Source: Defluviicoccus sp. (GTDB lineage Bacteria; Pseudomonadota; Alphaproteobacteria; MPNO01). From it: 64,000 bases of DNA. Positions 1 to 9,786 of the stretch are shown piece by piece. The notes beneath the pieces were generated by a model. The model was not told where the DNA came from, ran no database searches, and worked only from the letters and a program-made list of their open reading frames with translations. How positions within the stretch are numbered: the stretch's first letter is position 1; every line of letters starts with the position of its first letter. The DNA is taken from contig JAPPIT010000115.1 in the NCBI GenBank assembly GCA_028820505.1, forward strand, positions 1-64,000, in the 5' to 3' direction. The position numbers were made by a program, and so were the translations under genes.

Positions 1-299
1 TACCGTAGCTAAAGGCGGGTTTCAAGAGGCGTCGATGTGGGTGCAAGCCATTGTGCTATAGGGAATAATCATGGAAATGTCGCCTCCTGCGTCCTAGAGG
101 CATCTCAAGGGTACTCATGTCCAGATATCCGAAAATTGGTGTCAATTTAAGTGCCGCCGATATCGACGCCCATGCGCCAACCGGACAGGCGCGGCCGGGC
201 GCCGCCTTCGTTTGCGTCTCCATTTTGCATGCGGGGCTTATACTCCGTATGGAGAGGAGACTTAATCGTCATGTCGCGCTGGGACGGGAGGATCGCGCC

Positions 300-1613
300 A
301 TGCGCGACTATCTGGACAGTCTGAGAGCCGCGGGAGACCTTGCGGTCGTCGCCCGCGAGGTCGACCCCAAGCACGAGCTGGCGGCGGTCACCGCCGCGTT
401 CCAGGAACGGCACGACGGCGCCATCCTGTTCGAGAACGTGCGCGGCGCGTCGATGCCGGCGGTCAGCAACGTTTATGGCAGCCGGCAGCGTCTCTGCCGG
501 CTGATCGGTGCGCCGGACCTCGCCTTCTGCCCCTCCTGGAGCCGCCTCGCGGCGCGGGCACCGGAGCGCGCGCAGCTGAAGCGGGTGGCCGGCAATCGCC
601 GCCGGGCGGCGCTCGCGGACCTGCCGCAGCCGACCTATTTCGAGAAGGACGCTGGCCCCTATATCACCGCCGGGATTCTGCTTACCGAACATCCGGAGAC
701 CGGGATTCCCAATCTCTCCTTCCATCGCGCCATGCATGTCGGCGACGGGGAGCTGCGCATCCGCATCGGCACCAGCCACGACCTGTCGCGCTATTTCCAG
801 GCGGCGGAAGCCAAAGACCGGCCGCTCGAGGCCGCCATCCTGGTCGGTGCGGCGCCGGAGGTCTTTCTCGCGGCCTGCGCCTCGATCCCGCCCGATGCCG
901 ACGAGCTGGCGGTCGCCAACGCGGTGGCGGGCGGGCCGATCGCCGTGACGCCGTGCGAAACCATCGGCCTTGCGGTGCCCGCCGACAGTCAGATCGTGAT
1001 CGAGGGGCGTATCCTGCCCCACGAGCGCCGGCCGGAAGGGCCGTTCGGCGAGTTCATGGGCTATTACGTGCCGCGGGAAGACAACCACGTCTTCGAGGTC
1101 ACGGCGGTCACGATCGCCGACGACCCGGTCTACCACGCGCTGGTCTGCGGGTCGCCGGAAGACCTGATCCCGCTGGAGACCGCCATCGCCGCCAAGATCT
1201 ACCGGCACCTCACAGGGCTGCTGCCGGGCATCGTGGACGTGTCCTGCAATCCGCAGCTGCTGAACACCGTGGTGAAGATCCGCCAACGCTACGAAGGCCA
1301 CGCCCGCCACGTCCTGCTCGCCGCCTTCGGGGCGCATCCGGATTACAGCAAGACCTGCATGGTGACCGACGAGGACGTCGACATCCACGATCTGAACGAT
1401 GTCTGGTGGGCGTTCGTCACCCGCGGTCGCGCCGATACGCGCAGCCTGGTCGTGCCGGACATGCCGGGCTTCTATCGCGACCCACACCGCGACCACTGGG
1501 GCCGCCTCGGTATCGACGCCACCAAGCCCTTCGGGCGCGAAGACGAGTTCGAGCGCAAGAGAATCCCGGGCGCCGGCGCGATAGACCTTGCGGACTATGT
1601 CGGCCGCCGGTGA
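300..1613 (+). CDS. UbiD family decarboxylase
   Basis: ORF 117..1613; UbiD-like blocks (ILFENVRG, GPFGEFMGYY, PRAD..VVPDMPG-like C-terminus). Start placed at ATG 300 (MRDYLDSLRAAGDL); the longer 117 start is not excluded. Confidence 0.85.
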   Translation: MRDYLDSLRAAGDLAVVAREVDPKHELAAVTAAFQERHDGAILFENVRGASMPAVSNVYGSRQRLCRLIGAPDLAFCPSWSRLAARAPERAQLKRVAGNRRRAALADLPQPTYFEKDAGPYITAGILLTEHPETGIPNLSFHRAMHVGDGELRIRIGTSHDLSRYFQAAEAKDRPLEAAILVGAAPEVFLAACASIPPDADELAVANAVAGGPIAVTPCETIGLAVPADSQIVIEGRILPHERRPEGPFGEFMGYYVPREDNHVFEVTAVTIADDPVYHALVCGSPEDLIPLETAIAAKIYRHLTGLLPGIVDVSCNPQLLNTVVKIRQRYEGHARHVLLAAFGAHPDYSKTCMVTDEDVDIHDLNDVWWAFVTRGRADTRSLVVPDMPGFYRDPHRDHWGRLGIDATKPFGREDEFERKRIPGAGAIDLADYVGRR

Positions 1614-2427
1614 TCTCGCGCCGGCGGCGTTGCGCGCGGCGATCCGCCGGGGCGACTGGACCGGGCCGACCGCCGGAGCCGTACGCGGCTATCTGCAATG
1701 CAACCTGGCGATCCTGCCGGAAGGTTTCGCCCGGGGGTTCGAGAGCTGGTGCCAGGCGAATCCCGGAGTCTGTCCGCTCGTCGCGGTCGGCAAGCCCGGC
1801 GATCCGCGTCTTCCGTCCCTGGGCGGGGACATCGACCTGCGCACCGACTTGCCCGGCTACAGCGTCTTCCGCGGCGGGAGGCCGGGCGGGCATGTCCTGG
1901 CGATCGGCGATCTGTGGCGGGACGATTTCGTGGCGTTCGCCTTCGGTTGCTCGTTCTCCTTCGAAGGCGTGCTGCTTGGGGAAGGCGTCGACCTGCGCTA
2001 TCTGGCGCGCGGCGAGCGCGAGGCGATCTACCGGTCGAGCCTCGAAACAACGCCTGTCGACGGGTTTTCCGGGCCGCTGATCGTCTCGATGCGGCCTCTT
2101 CGCCCGGTCGACGCGATCCGTGCGATCGAGGTGACGGCGCGCTATCCGCTGGTCCACGGAGCGCCGGTTCACATCGGCAAGCCCGAGGCGATCAGGGTCG
2201 ATCCGGACAGGCCGATGGAAACGCTGGGCGGGATCAGCGTGGCCGACGACGAACTACCCCTGTTCTGGGCCTGCGGCGTGACCCCGCAGCTTGCTATCCG
2301 GCGGGCCGCACCGGATATCTGCATCACGCATCGCTCGGCCCATATGCTGGTGACCGACATTCCCGTGGACACCTTGCGCGACAGGACGCCCGAGGACGGG
2401 CTGACGCCCGGCTCGGGCGGGTCGTGA
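1588..2427 (+). CDS. DUF1445 / D-glutamate cyclase-like putative hydro-lyase
   Basis: MRPLRPVDAIRAIEVTARYPLVHGAPVHIG and FWACGVTPQLAI..THRSAHMLVTDIP are characteristic of the DUF1445 family; overlaps the end of the UbiD gene. Confidence 0.85.
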   Translation: MRTMSAAGDLAPAALRAAIRRGDWTGPTAGAVRGYLQCNLAILPEGFARGFESWCQANPGVCPLVAVGKPGDPRLPSLGGDIDLRTDLPGYSVFRGGRPGGHVLAIGDLWRDDFVAFAFGCSFSFEGVLLGEGVDLRYLARGEREAIYRSSLETTPVDGFSGPLIVSMRPLRPVDAIRAIEVTARYPLVHGAPVHIGKPEAIRVDPDRPMETLGGISVADDELPLFWACGVTPQLAIRRAAPDICITHRSAHMLVTDIPVDTLRDRTPEDGLTPGSGGS

Positions 2428-2503
2428 ATTTGACCGGCCTGGTGCGTGCTCCGCGCCAAGACGACAGATCTCCGCACATTTCGGCGCGTCGATCTCCTCC
2501 CAG

Positions 2504-2530
2504 TGGAGTGGGCCCCGAGGGCCCACTCCA
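2504..2530. terminator. 12-bp GC-rich hairpin (TGGAGTGGGCCC/GGGCCCACTCCA) between convergent genes, putative bidirectional terminator
   Basis: Perfect inverted repeat 2504-2515 / 2519-2530 between convergent CDS ends at 2427 (+) and 2640 (-). No strong T-tract. Confidence 0.5.
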
Positions 2531-2536
2531 ATCGGA

Positions 2537-2560
2537 CCAATGTTTCACGTTAAACATTGG
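2537..2560. promoter_or_regulatory. parS-like palindrome (core TGTTTCACGTTAAACA, 2541-2556)
   Basis: CCAATGTTTCACGTTAAACATTGG; core differs at one position from the canonical ParB site TGTTTCACGTGAAACA. Confidence 0.55.
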
Positions 2561-2639
2561 ACGGCCCCAACCGCCGGGAATATCGAGGCCGTCACCCCGT
2601 TCTTGAGACCGTGAAACCGGTGTCACGGGCTTCGTGCGG

Positions 2640-3863
2640 CTATCCGTCCCGCATGTAGCCGGCGGCGACCGTCTCCGGCAACCGGAACAGGCGCCGCGCG
2701 GTCCCGCCCAGAATCCGGCGCTTGTCGGCGTCCGCGAGGATCGGGAGGTTCGCGACCGCCCCCGGCAGATCCATGTCCGACGCCGGGTAGTTGGAAGCGT
2801 AGATCAGGCTGTTGGGCGCATCGATCGCGCGGTAGGCCGCCGCCAGCGCGTCCTCACGGTCCGGCATCTCGACCGGGTTCGACGTGTAGTACATCTCCCG
2901 CATGTATTCGCCCGGAAGGCGCGTCAGCGACGGGCACTCCGAGCTCCGCATGCGGTACTCGTTGTCGATCCGCATCATCAGCCACGGCACCCAGGAGATC
3001 CCGGAGTCCATCCAGATCACCGGCATGCGGGGAAACCGCTCCGGCATGCCGTTCACCACCCAGTTGGTGCAGTGGACGATGTTGTACCATTGCTGCGACA
3101 GCGCCTTGACCGCCATGAACCTGCTCACGGTGCGGAACAGCGGGTCTTCCCAATCGGTCCCGCCGTGGAACGCGATCGGAAGGCCGGTTTCCTCGATCGC
3201 GGCGTAGACCGGCATGTAGGCATTGTCGTGGACCGATTTCTCGCGGAGCGACGTGACCTGGAAACCGGCGATTCCCGGATGCCCGGCATAGGTCTCGACC
3301 GTCCGAAGCGCGTCGCCGGGCGCGCTGAAGGGCAGCATGATCCAGCCGAGCAGCCGCGGGGACGCGGGCAGGACCCGTTCGGTCAGCCAGCGATTGTAGG
3401 CGCCCAGCACGCCCGCCTCGACCTCGGGTTGGGGGTGGAGGCCCATGATCTGCAGGCCGAACGGGGACAGCGCGGCGACGTCGATCCCCATAGCGTCCAT
3501 CGCGCGCAGCGCGAGTTCGGCGGCGCGATGGGCGTCCTCTCCCGGCGTGGTTTCGAGGCGGCGCAGGATATCGCGGACGATGCGGCCGCCGACCTCGTGA
3601 TAGGCGACGCGGTCGAGCGGGAACCGCGCCGCCTGCCGGGCCGCGCCCTGGGCGCTCCGGGCGAGCTGCCGCACGATGGGGTCCTCGATCAGCGGGATGA
3701 TCTCGAGGATCGATTCCTTCTCGTAGACATGCGCGTCGGCGTCGATGACCAGCATGTCGTCGATTCCGGCCTCGGCCTGGCGGCGCGCATTGGCGAGATG
3801 GTCGCCGGTGTGAAAGGTCTCCGCGGTCAGGCCGGGCGCCCGTCCGCCGCCTGGAATCTCCAT
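2640..3863 (-). CDS. amidohydrolase family protein (amidohydrolase_2 / ACMSD-like)
   Basis: MLVIDADAHVYEKE N-terminus, FHGGTDW, GWIMLPFSAPGDALR, YASNYPASD; start may be 3863 or 3755. Confidence 0.8.
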   Translation of the reverse strand: MEIPGGGRAPGLTAETFHTGDHLANARRQAEAGIDDMLVIDADAHVYEKESILEIIPLIEDPIVRQLARSAQGAARQAARFPLDRVAYHEVGGRIVRDILRRLETTPGEDAHRAAELALRAMDAMGIDVAALSPFGLQIMGLHPQPEVEAGVLGAYNRWLTERVLPASPRLLGWIMLPFSAPGDALRTVETYAGHPGIAGFQVTSLREKSVHDNAYMPVYAAIEETGLPIAFHGGTDWEDPLFRTVSRFMAVKALSQQWYNIVHCTNWVVNGMPERFPRMPVIWMDSGISWVPWLMMRIDNEYRMRSSECPSLTRLPGEYMREMYYTSNPVEMPDREDALAAAYRAIDAPNSLIYASNYPASDMDLPGAVANLPILADADKRRILGGTARRLFRLPETVAAGYMRDG

Positions 3864-3888
3864 TGCCGGATATCCCGCGTCGCCGGGT

Positions 3889-4677
3889 TCAATGCATCGA
3901 CTGGCCGCCATCGACGTTGATGGTCTGGCCGGTGATGAAATCGGAGCCCGCCGACATCAGGAACATGACCGCCCCGACCAGATCGTCGGGATATTGATGG
4001 CGGCGGATGATACGCCCGGGCGGCGGTTCGTTCCTCTGGGCGTAGTCGCCGGAGGAAGCGACCTGGGTGTCGCTCAGCGTGAAGCCGGGGGTGATCGCGT
4101 TGACGCAGATATTGTAGGGGCCGACCTCGGTGGCGAGCGAACGGGTGAGCCCGATCACGCCCGCCTTGGAGGTCGAGTAGTCGAGCCGGTTGGGCGAACC
4201 CAGCCAGAACCGGCCGGACGAGATGTTGACGATCTTGCCGCCGCCCTGTTCCCGCATCTGCGGCACCACCGCGCGGCAGCAGACGAAAATGCCGCGCAGA
4301 TTGACCTCCATCACCCGGTCCCAGCGCTCGACGTCGATCTCCATCCAGTCGCCGCGCGGCAAGACGCTCATCAGCGAGGCGTTGTTCAGCAGCCCGTCGA
4401 TCCGCCCGAAGCTGTCGATCGCGGTCCGCGCCATGCGCTCCGCCTGATCGGCGTCGCTGACGTCGGTCGTGCACGCCACCGCCTCGCCGCCGGCGGCCAG
4501 GATCGCCGCGACCGTGTCGTCGTTGGCCTCGGCGTCGATGTCGGCCACCACCACCTTCGCGCCGGCCTCGGCCATGCGTTCGCAGTAGACGCGGCCGATC
4601 CCCTTGCCGCCGCCGGTGACGACGATCGCCCGGTCCCTGATGCTGAGGAGAGATGCGCTTTCGAAGCCGTCCGTCAT
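3889..4677 (-). CDS. SDR family oxidoreductase
   Basis: TGGGKGIG nucleotide-binding motif, NNAS, S..YSTSKAG catalytic region, C-terminal GQTINVDGGQSMH. Confidence 0.92.
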   Translation of the reverse strand: MTDGFESASLLSIRDRAIVVTGGGKGIGRVYCERMAEAGAKVVVADIDAEANDDTVAAILAAGGEAVACTTDVSDADQAERMARTAIDSFGRIDGLLNNASLMSVLPRGDWMEIDVERWDRVMEVNLRGIFVCCRAVVPQMREQGGGKIVNISSGRFWLGSPNRLDYSTSKAGVIGLTRSLATEVGPYNICVNAITPGFTLSDTQVASSGDYAQRNEPPPGRIIRRHQYPDDLVGAVMFLMSAGSDFITGQTINVDGGQSMH

Positions 4678-4741
4678 GTTCGCTCCGCCATTTGAAGTGC
4701 GGCGGGATTATTCCCGCTCGAAATCGTCCGTGTCGAGGCCG

Positions 4742-5089
4742 CTAGGGACCGAACGTGCGGTAGAGCCAGGCGGCGATCTCTCCCTCGAGCGGGAAGGAGA
4801 GCATGCCGAGCACCGAGTACCCGAGCAGCCAGGGCATCAGGTAGAAGCGGATCATGTAGAAGAACCAGGCGACATAGAGCGGCACCATCGCCTCGACCAG
4901 GAATCCGGGGGTGATCGGACGGAACAGGCGGATGATCGGATCCGTCATCATCACGAATACCCGCATGAAGAAGAACGGCGAGTTCGTCGGCAGAAAGATG
5001 TTCATCCCGAAACGGCCGATCAGCGTCCACATGATCGCGCCCAGAACGTAGTCCTGGACGACCGCCCAGATCGGAAACGCCCCGCTCAT
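4742..5089 (-). CDS. small multi-pass membrane protein, YggT-like
   Basis: 115 aa, several hydrophobic segments; FFMRVFVMMTDPIIRLFRPITP resembles the YggT signature. Confidence 0.5.
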   Translation of the reverse strand: MSGAFPIWAVVQDYVLGAIMWTLIGRFGMNIFLPTNSPFFFMRVFVMMTDPIIRLFRPITPGFLVEAMVPLYVAWFFYMIRFYLMPWLLGYSVLGMLSFPLEGEIAAWLYRTFGP

Positions 5090-5122
5090 TCACCGCCCCT
5101 CGCCGCGCGCCGCGCGCAGGAT

Positions 5123-5158
5123 AAAAGAAATCGGGGGCGGAACAAGGTTCCGCCCCCG
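5123..5158 (-). terminator. intrinsic terminator downstream of the SSS symporter
   Basis: Minus strand CGGGGGCGGAAC-CTT-GTTCCGCCCCCG stem (5132-5143/5147-5158) followed by ATTTCTTTTAT. Confidence 0.8.
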
Positions 5159-5182
5159 CTGCAAGTCAAGGACCGTTGGAGA

Positions 5183-6994
5183 CTAGTGCGAAGCCTCCAG
5201 GATCGTGGCCCCGCTGGGATCGCGGGTATTGTCTACCAACTGCTGGACTTCCTCGTCGGGCGCCGGCGTCATCAGGCTGACGACCACCATGGCCACGAGG
5301 CTGACCGGCATTCCGATGATGCCGAACCGCAGATGATTGAGACCGAGCCACGTCTCGCCGGTGGTGTAGGTCCACCAGAGATAGATCGACCCGGCTCCGA
5401 AGCCCAGGACCATGCCGGCGATCGCGCCGGCGGTGGTTGCCCGTTTCCACCAGACCCCCAGCACAAGGGGGAAGAACAGGCCCGAACAGGCGAAGCAGAA
5501 GGCCCAGGCGACCGCTCCCAGGATACCGGTTAGCTGGAAGCTGGCGACGATGGCGCCGAGCGCACCGATCACGATCAGCAGCACGCGGGCGACGATGAGG
5601 CGCCGCGCGGTGTCGGCCTTCGGATCGATGATCTTGTAGTACAGATCGTGGCTCAGCGCGTTGGCGATGGCGAGCAGCAGCCCGTCCGCCGTCGACATGG
5701 CGGCCGCCATGCCGCCGGCCGCGACCAGACCCGAGATCACATACGGCAGACCCGCGATTTCCGGCGTCGCCAGAACCACGATGTCGGGCCGCATGAAGAA
5801 CTCGTTGATCTGCAGGATGCCGTCCTTGTTGCCGTCCGTCACCGCGAGCATGCCCACCGATGCCCACTGCTTGATCCATTCGAGATTTTGCACTTCCTCG
5901 ATCGACTTGCCGATGATGGCGGTCGCGAGGTTCGGATCGAACAGCTGCAGCTTGGTCAGCGTGGCCAGAGCCGGCGCCGTGAAGTACAGCAGGAAGATGA
6001 AGAACAGCGACCACGACACGGAACGCCGCGCCGAACGGACGGTCGGCGTGGTGAAGTACCGCATCAGGATATGCGGCAGCGACGCCGTGCCGGCCATCAT
6101 GCAGAGCGCCAGCGTGACGAACTGCCAACTGTAAAGCGCGCTGTCCGCGGGCCCGTTATGGAGCGTGGTGACGATTTTCACCCCTGCCACCTTCTCGACC
6201 GCCGCGGTGCCCACACCGAGCAACGGCTCGAGCTCGGTGATCCGCGCGACGGCCTCGCCATAGGTGAAGTGCGGGATCACGCCGAAGCCCTGCGCGTTCG
6301 ACATCCAGATCACCGGGATCAGGTAGGCGATGATGAGCACGATGTACTGCGCCACCTGGGTCCAGGTCACCGCCCGCATCCCGCCGAGCATCGAGCAGAG
6401 CAGGATGCCCAGAAGGCCGAACCAGACGCCGACCTCGAACGGGATATGCAGCGCGCGCGCGGCGATCGTCCCGGTCGCGTTGATCTGCGCCGTCACATAG
6501 GTGAACGACGTCACGACCAGGATGATGACTGCGATGAAGCGCGCCCAGTTCCCGCCATACCGCGTACCGATGAAATCCGGCACCGTGTAGCAGCCGAACT
6601 TCCGCAGGTAGGGCGCGAGCAGCGAGTTCACGAGCACGTAACCGCCGGTCCAGCCGACGACGAACGCGAGGTAGCCGTGGCCGCCGAAATAGATCCCGCC
6701 GGCCAGCGCCACGAAGGACGCGCCGGACATCCAGTCCGCGGCCGTCGCCATCCCGTTGAACACGGGCGGTACCTCCCGACCCGCGACGTAATAGGCCGAC
6801 ACCTGCATGGTGCGCGAGAGCCAGCCGATGCCGGCGTAAATGGCGACCGTGAAGATGACGAACAGGATGCCGATCGTGTCGGCACCGAGTCCCAGCTGCT
6901 CCAGAATCGCCATCAAGATGATGAAGACGACGAATCCGCCGGTATACAGGCCGTATATCTTCGGCAGATTGTCGATGAAGTTCCCTTTGAACAT
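5183..6994 (-). CDS. sodium:solute symporter family protein (VC_2705/ActP-like)
   Basis: 603 aa, multiple TM segments, SSS motifs; paired with a DUF4212 subunit gene. Confidence 0.88.
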   Translation of the reverse strand: MFKGNFIDNLPKIYGLYTGGFVVFIILMAILEQLGLGADTIGILFVIFTVAIYAGIGWLSRTMQVSAYYVAGREVPPVFNGMATAADWMSGASFVALAGGIYFGGHGYLAFVVGWTGGYVLVNSLLAPYLRKFGCYTVPDFIGTRYGGNWARFIAVIILVVTSFTYVTAQINATGTIAARALHIPFEVGVWFGLLGILLCSMLGGMRAVTWTQVAQYIVLIIAYLIPVIWMSNAQGFGVIPHFTYGEAVARITELEPLLGVGTAAVEKVAGVKIVTTLHNGPADSALYSWQFVTLALCMMAGTASLPHILMRYFTTPTVRSARRSVSWSLFFIFLLYFTAPALATLTKLQLFDPNLATAIIGKSIEEVQNLEWIKQWASVGMLAVTDGNKDGILQINEFFMRPDIVVLATPEIAGLPYVISGLVAAGGMAAAMSTADGLLLAIANALSHDLYYKIIDPKADTARRLIVARVLLIVIGALGAIVASFQLTGILGAVAWAFCFACSGLFFPLVLGVWWKRATTAGAIAGMVLGFGAGSIYLWWTYTTGETWLGLNHLRFGIIGMPVSLVAMVVVSLMTPAPDEEVQQLVDNTRDPSGATILEASH

Positions 6995-7005
6995 GGCGGT
7001 CTCTC

Positions 7006-7278
7006 CTATCCCTCTGTCTCGTCGCCGGAGAGACCGGCGTCTGAGTCGATCTTGTCCTGCTGCCAGTTCTGGTAGAAGATCAGCACGACAAAGATGATCA
7101 GCGACCCTTGGACTGCGAGATAGTAGCCCAACGGGAATCCAATGAAGGATATCTCGTTGAGGCCCTTAGCGAACCAGTGCACCAGGAGGGAGAAAACGAA
7201 CCAGATGGCCAGTACCAAGATCGTGAGGTTTCTGGTCCTCTCCCAGTGGCGCGCCCGCTGGCCTGACGAATCGGACAT
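7006..7278 (-). CDS. DUF4212 domain-containing protein, symporter small subunit
   Basis: 90 aa with FSLLVHWFAKGLNEISFIGFPLGYYLAVQGSLIIFVVLIFYQNWQQDKID, typical of DUF4212; 11 nt upstream of the SSS gene. Confidence 0.88.
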   Translation of the reverse strand: MSDSSGQRARHWERTRNLTILVLAIWFVFSLLVHWFAKGLNEISFIGFPLGYYLAVQGSLIIFVVLIFYQNWQQDKIDSDAGLSGDETEG

Positions 7279-7442
7279 GCGTCACCATCCTTTTGACGTC
7301 TGTGGTAAAGCGTTCCCCTCATAGAGACCCGGCCTTGTCGAAAGGCCGGGTGCATAGCACCGGGAACGTTCGCACCGTGCGGGAAAAGTGTCAAGATAAA
7401 GACATGCGGCGCTGCCGGACGACCCGTCGAACAACCCCCTAA

Positions 7443-8090
7443 ATGCTGTCGCTGCTCGCTCGCCTCCCGGGCCCGTTCAAGAGCATCGCCGAGCGTTTCG
7501 ACAGGACGCCCATCGACTCCGTCGAGCGATTGAACCGCTTTGCCCGGACCCGCGCGTCGTACGTGGCCCAGACGGCCCTTTTCGACTACCTCAAGGCACG
7601 CATGGGAACGCAATTCCGCGAATATTTCATGGACGACGAATTTTCGCGGGCGATTCACGATTCGTCGGTGAAGGTATTCGTGTCCAGCCTGTCGGACCTG
7701 ACGGTCCATGTCGTGGCGGTGGTGGCGGACCGGCAGCGCCTTCCGCGCCCCGATTCGGAGGCCATGGCGCGGCAATGCTTCGATCGCGGGATGCTCGACG
7801 GCCTGGCCGACGTGGACGGCCGGAAGATACCTGCGGACGCCCGAAGCCGCTTCGACCGGAGGCTCCGCGAGACCGACTGGCGGGAGGCCGCCGCCGGCGA
7901 CGCGGCCTTTGCACTCAGCCCGGCGGACCTGGTCCGGCACGCGCCCGTGATCGACGAATTCAAGCAGCTGGACCGCGGGATCGTCGCGACTTCGGTCGGC
8001 CACAAATGGCGACAGGTCCGCACCGCATTCCGCGACCGGGCGGTTCCGGAGCGGATCGCAGCCGACTGGCGGGCCGGCTCCGGTGCCTAG
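7443..8090 (+). CDS. hypothetical protein
   Basis: 215-aa ORF with coding-like composition, 8-nt overlap with the ettA start; family not recognised. Confidence 0.65.
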   Translation: MLSLLARLPGPFKSIAERFDRTPIDSVERLNRFARTRASYVAQTALFDYLKARMGTQFREYFMDDEFSRAIHDSSVKVFVSSLSDLTVHVVAVVADRQRLPRPDSEAMARQCFDRGMLDGLADVDGRKIPADARSRFDRRLRETDWREAAAGDAAFALSPADLVRHAPVIDEFKQLDRGIVATSVGHKWRQVRTAFRDRAVPERIAADWRAGSGA

Positions 8091-9765
8091 CCCGCAATAT
8101 GTCTACGCGATGCGCCGGCTCGGCATGAGCTACGGCGGCGGACGGGATGTGCTGAACGACATTTCGCTCGCCTTTCTGCCGGGCGCCAAGATCGGCGTGC
8201 TCGGTCTCAACGGCGCCGGAAAGTCCACCCTGCTCAAGATCATGGCGGGGCTGGAGACCGGATACCGCGGCGACGCTTGGGCCGACGATTCGATCCGCAT
8301 CAGCCATCTGGCCCAGGAACCCGAACTCGACCCTTCCAAAAACGTGCTCGACAACGTTTCCGAGGGTGTCGCCGAAACGCGCGACCTGCTGGCGCGATTC
8401 GAAGCCGTAAGCGCCCGCTTCGCCGAACCGCTCGACGACGAGGCGATGAACGCCCTGATCGAGGAGCAGAGCGCGCTCCAGGAACGAATCGACGCCGCGG
8501 ACGCCTGGGATGTCGATCGCAAGGTCGAGATCGCGATGGACGCGCTGCGCTGTCCGCCGGGCGACACGGACGTAGCCACGCTGTCGGGCGGCGAGCGGCG
8601 CCGCGTCGCGCTCTGCCGGCTGCTGCTGGGTCGGCCCGACCTGCTGCTGCTCGACGAGCCGACCAATCATCTGGACGCCGAGTCGGTCGCATGGCTGGAG
8701 CGCTTCCTCCACGACTATCCGGGCACGGTCGTGGCGATCACCCACGACCGTTACTTCCTCGACAACGTTGCCGGCTGGATTCTCGAGCTCGACCGCGGCC
8801 GGGGCATCCCCTGGCAGGGCAATTATTCCTCGTGGCTGGAACAGAAGGAGCGGCGTCTGGCCCAGGAGGAGAAGAGGGAATCGGCGCGTCAGCGGACCCT
8901 GGCGCGCGAGCTCGAATGGATCCGCGCCACGCCGAGGGCGCGCCAGGCGAAGAGCAAGGCGCGCATCGCCGCCTACGAGGCGCTGCTCGCGGAAGCCAAC
9001 GACCGGGCGCCGGAGACCGCCCAGATCGTCATACCCCCGGGGCCCCGGCTCGGCGATCTCGTCATCGAGGCGCGCGGCGTGACCAAGGGGTACGGCGACC
9101 GCGTGTTGATCGACGGCCTGGACTTCAGGCTGCCGCCGGGCGGCATCGTCGGTGTCATAGGAGCGAACGGCGCCGGCAAGACGACGCTGTTCCGCATGAT
9201 CGCGGGCGCCGAGACGCCCGATTCCGGAACTCTGCGGATCGGCGAATCGGTGGTGCTGGGCCATGTCGACCAGTCGCGCGACAGCCTGGATCCCGACAAC
9301 TCGGTGTGGGAAGAAATCGCGGAAGGCGAGACGGAAGTGTCGATGGGCGCCCGCAGGATGCCCTCGCGGGCCTATGTCGGCGCGTTCAACTTCCGGGGAC
9401 CGGATCAGCAGAAGAAGGTCGGACAGCTGTCCGGGGGCGAGCGCAACCGGGTGCATCTCGCCAAGCTGCTCAAGTCGGGCGCGAACGTGCTCCTGCTGGA
9501 CGAACCCACCAACGACCTCGATGTCGACACGCTCAGGGCGCTCGAGGATGCGCTGGCCTCGTTCGCCGGATGCGCGGTCGTGATCAGCCATGACCGTTGG
9601 TTCCTCGACCGCGTCGCGACCCACATGCTCGCCTTCGAGGGCGAGGGCAGGGTGGTTTGGTTCGAGGGCAATTACGAGGACTACGAGGCGGATCGCAGGC
9701 GTCGCTTGGGCGACGAGGCGGAGCGGCCCCGCCGCTTCAGGTACAAGCCTCTGGCGCGCGATTAG
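8083..9765 (+). CDS. ettA: energy-dependent translational throttle protein EttA (ABC-F)
   Basis: Two ABC domains (GLNGAGKST / [25 protein letters not shown] / [15 protein letters not shown]) and the EttA-like N-terminus [16 protein letters not shown]. Confidence 0.93.
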   Translation: MPSPQYVYAMRRLGMSYGGGRDVLNDISLAFLPGAKIGVLGLNGAGKSTLLKIMAGLETGYRGDAWADDSIRISHLAQEPELDPSKNVLDNVSEGVAETRDLLARFEAVSARFAEPLDDEAMNALIEEQSALQERIDAADAWDVDRKVEIAMDALRCPPGDTDVATLSGGERRRVALCRLLLGRPDLLLLDEPTNHLDAESVAWLERFLHDYPGTVVAITHDRYFLDNVAGWILELDRGRGIPWQGNYSSWLEQKERRLAQEEKRESARQRTLARELEWIRATPRARQAKSKARIAAYEALLAEANDRAPETAQIVIPPGPRLGDLVIEARGVTKGYGDRVLIDGLDFRLPPGGIVGVIGANGAGKTTLFRMIAGAETPDSGTLRIGESVVLGHVDQSRDSLDPDNSVWEEIAEGETEVSMGARRMPSRAYVGAFNFRGPDQQKKVGQLSGGERNRVHLAKLLKSGANVLLLDEPTNDLDVDTLRALEDALASFAGCAVVISHDRWFLDRVATHMLAFEGEGRVVWFEGNYEDYEADRRRRLGDEAERPRRFRYKPLARD

Positions 9766-9786
9766 CCTTTTCGTCCCCTCGCGGGG

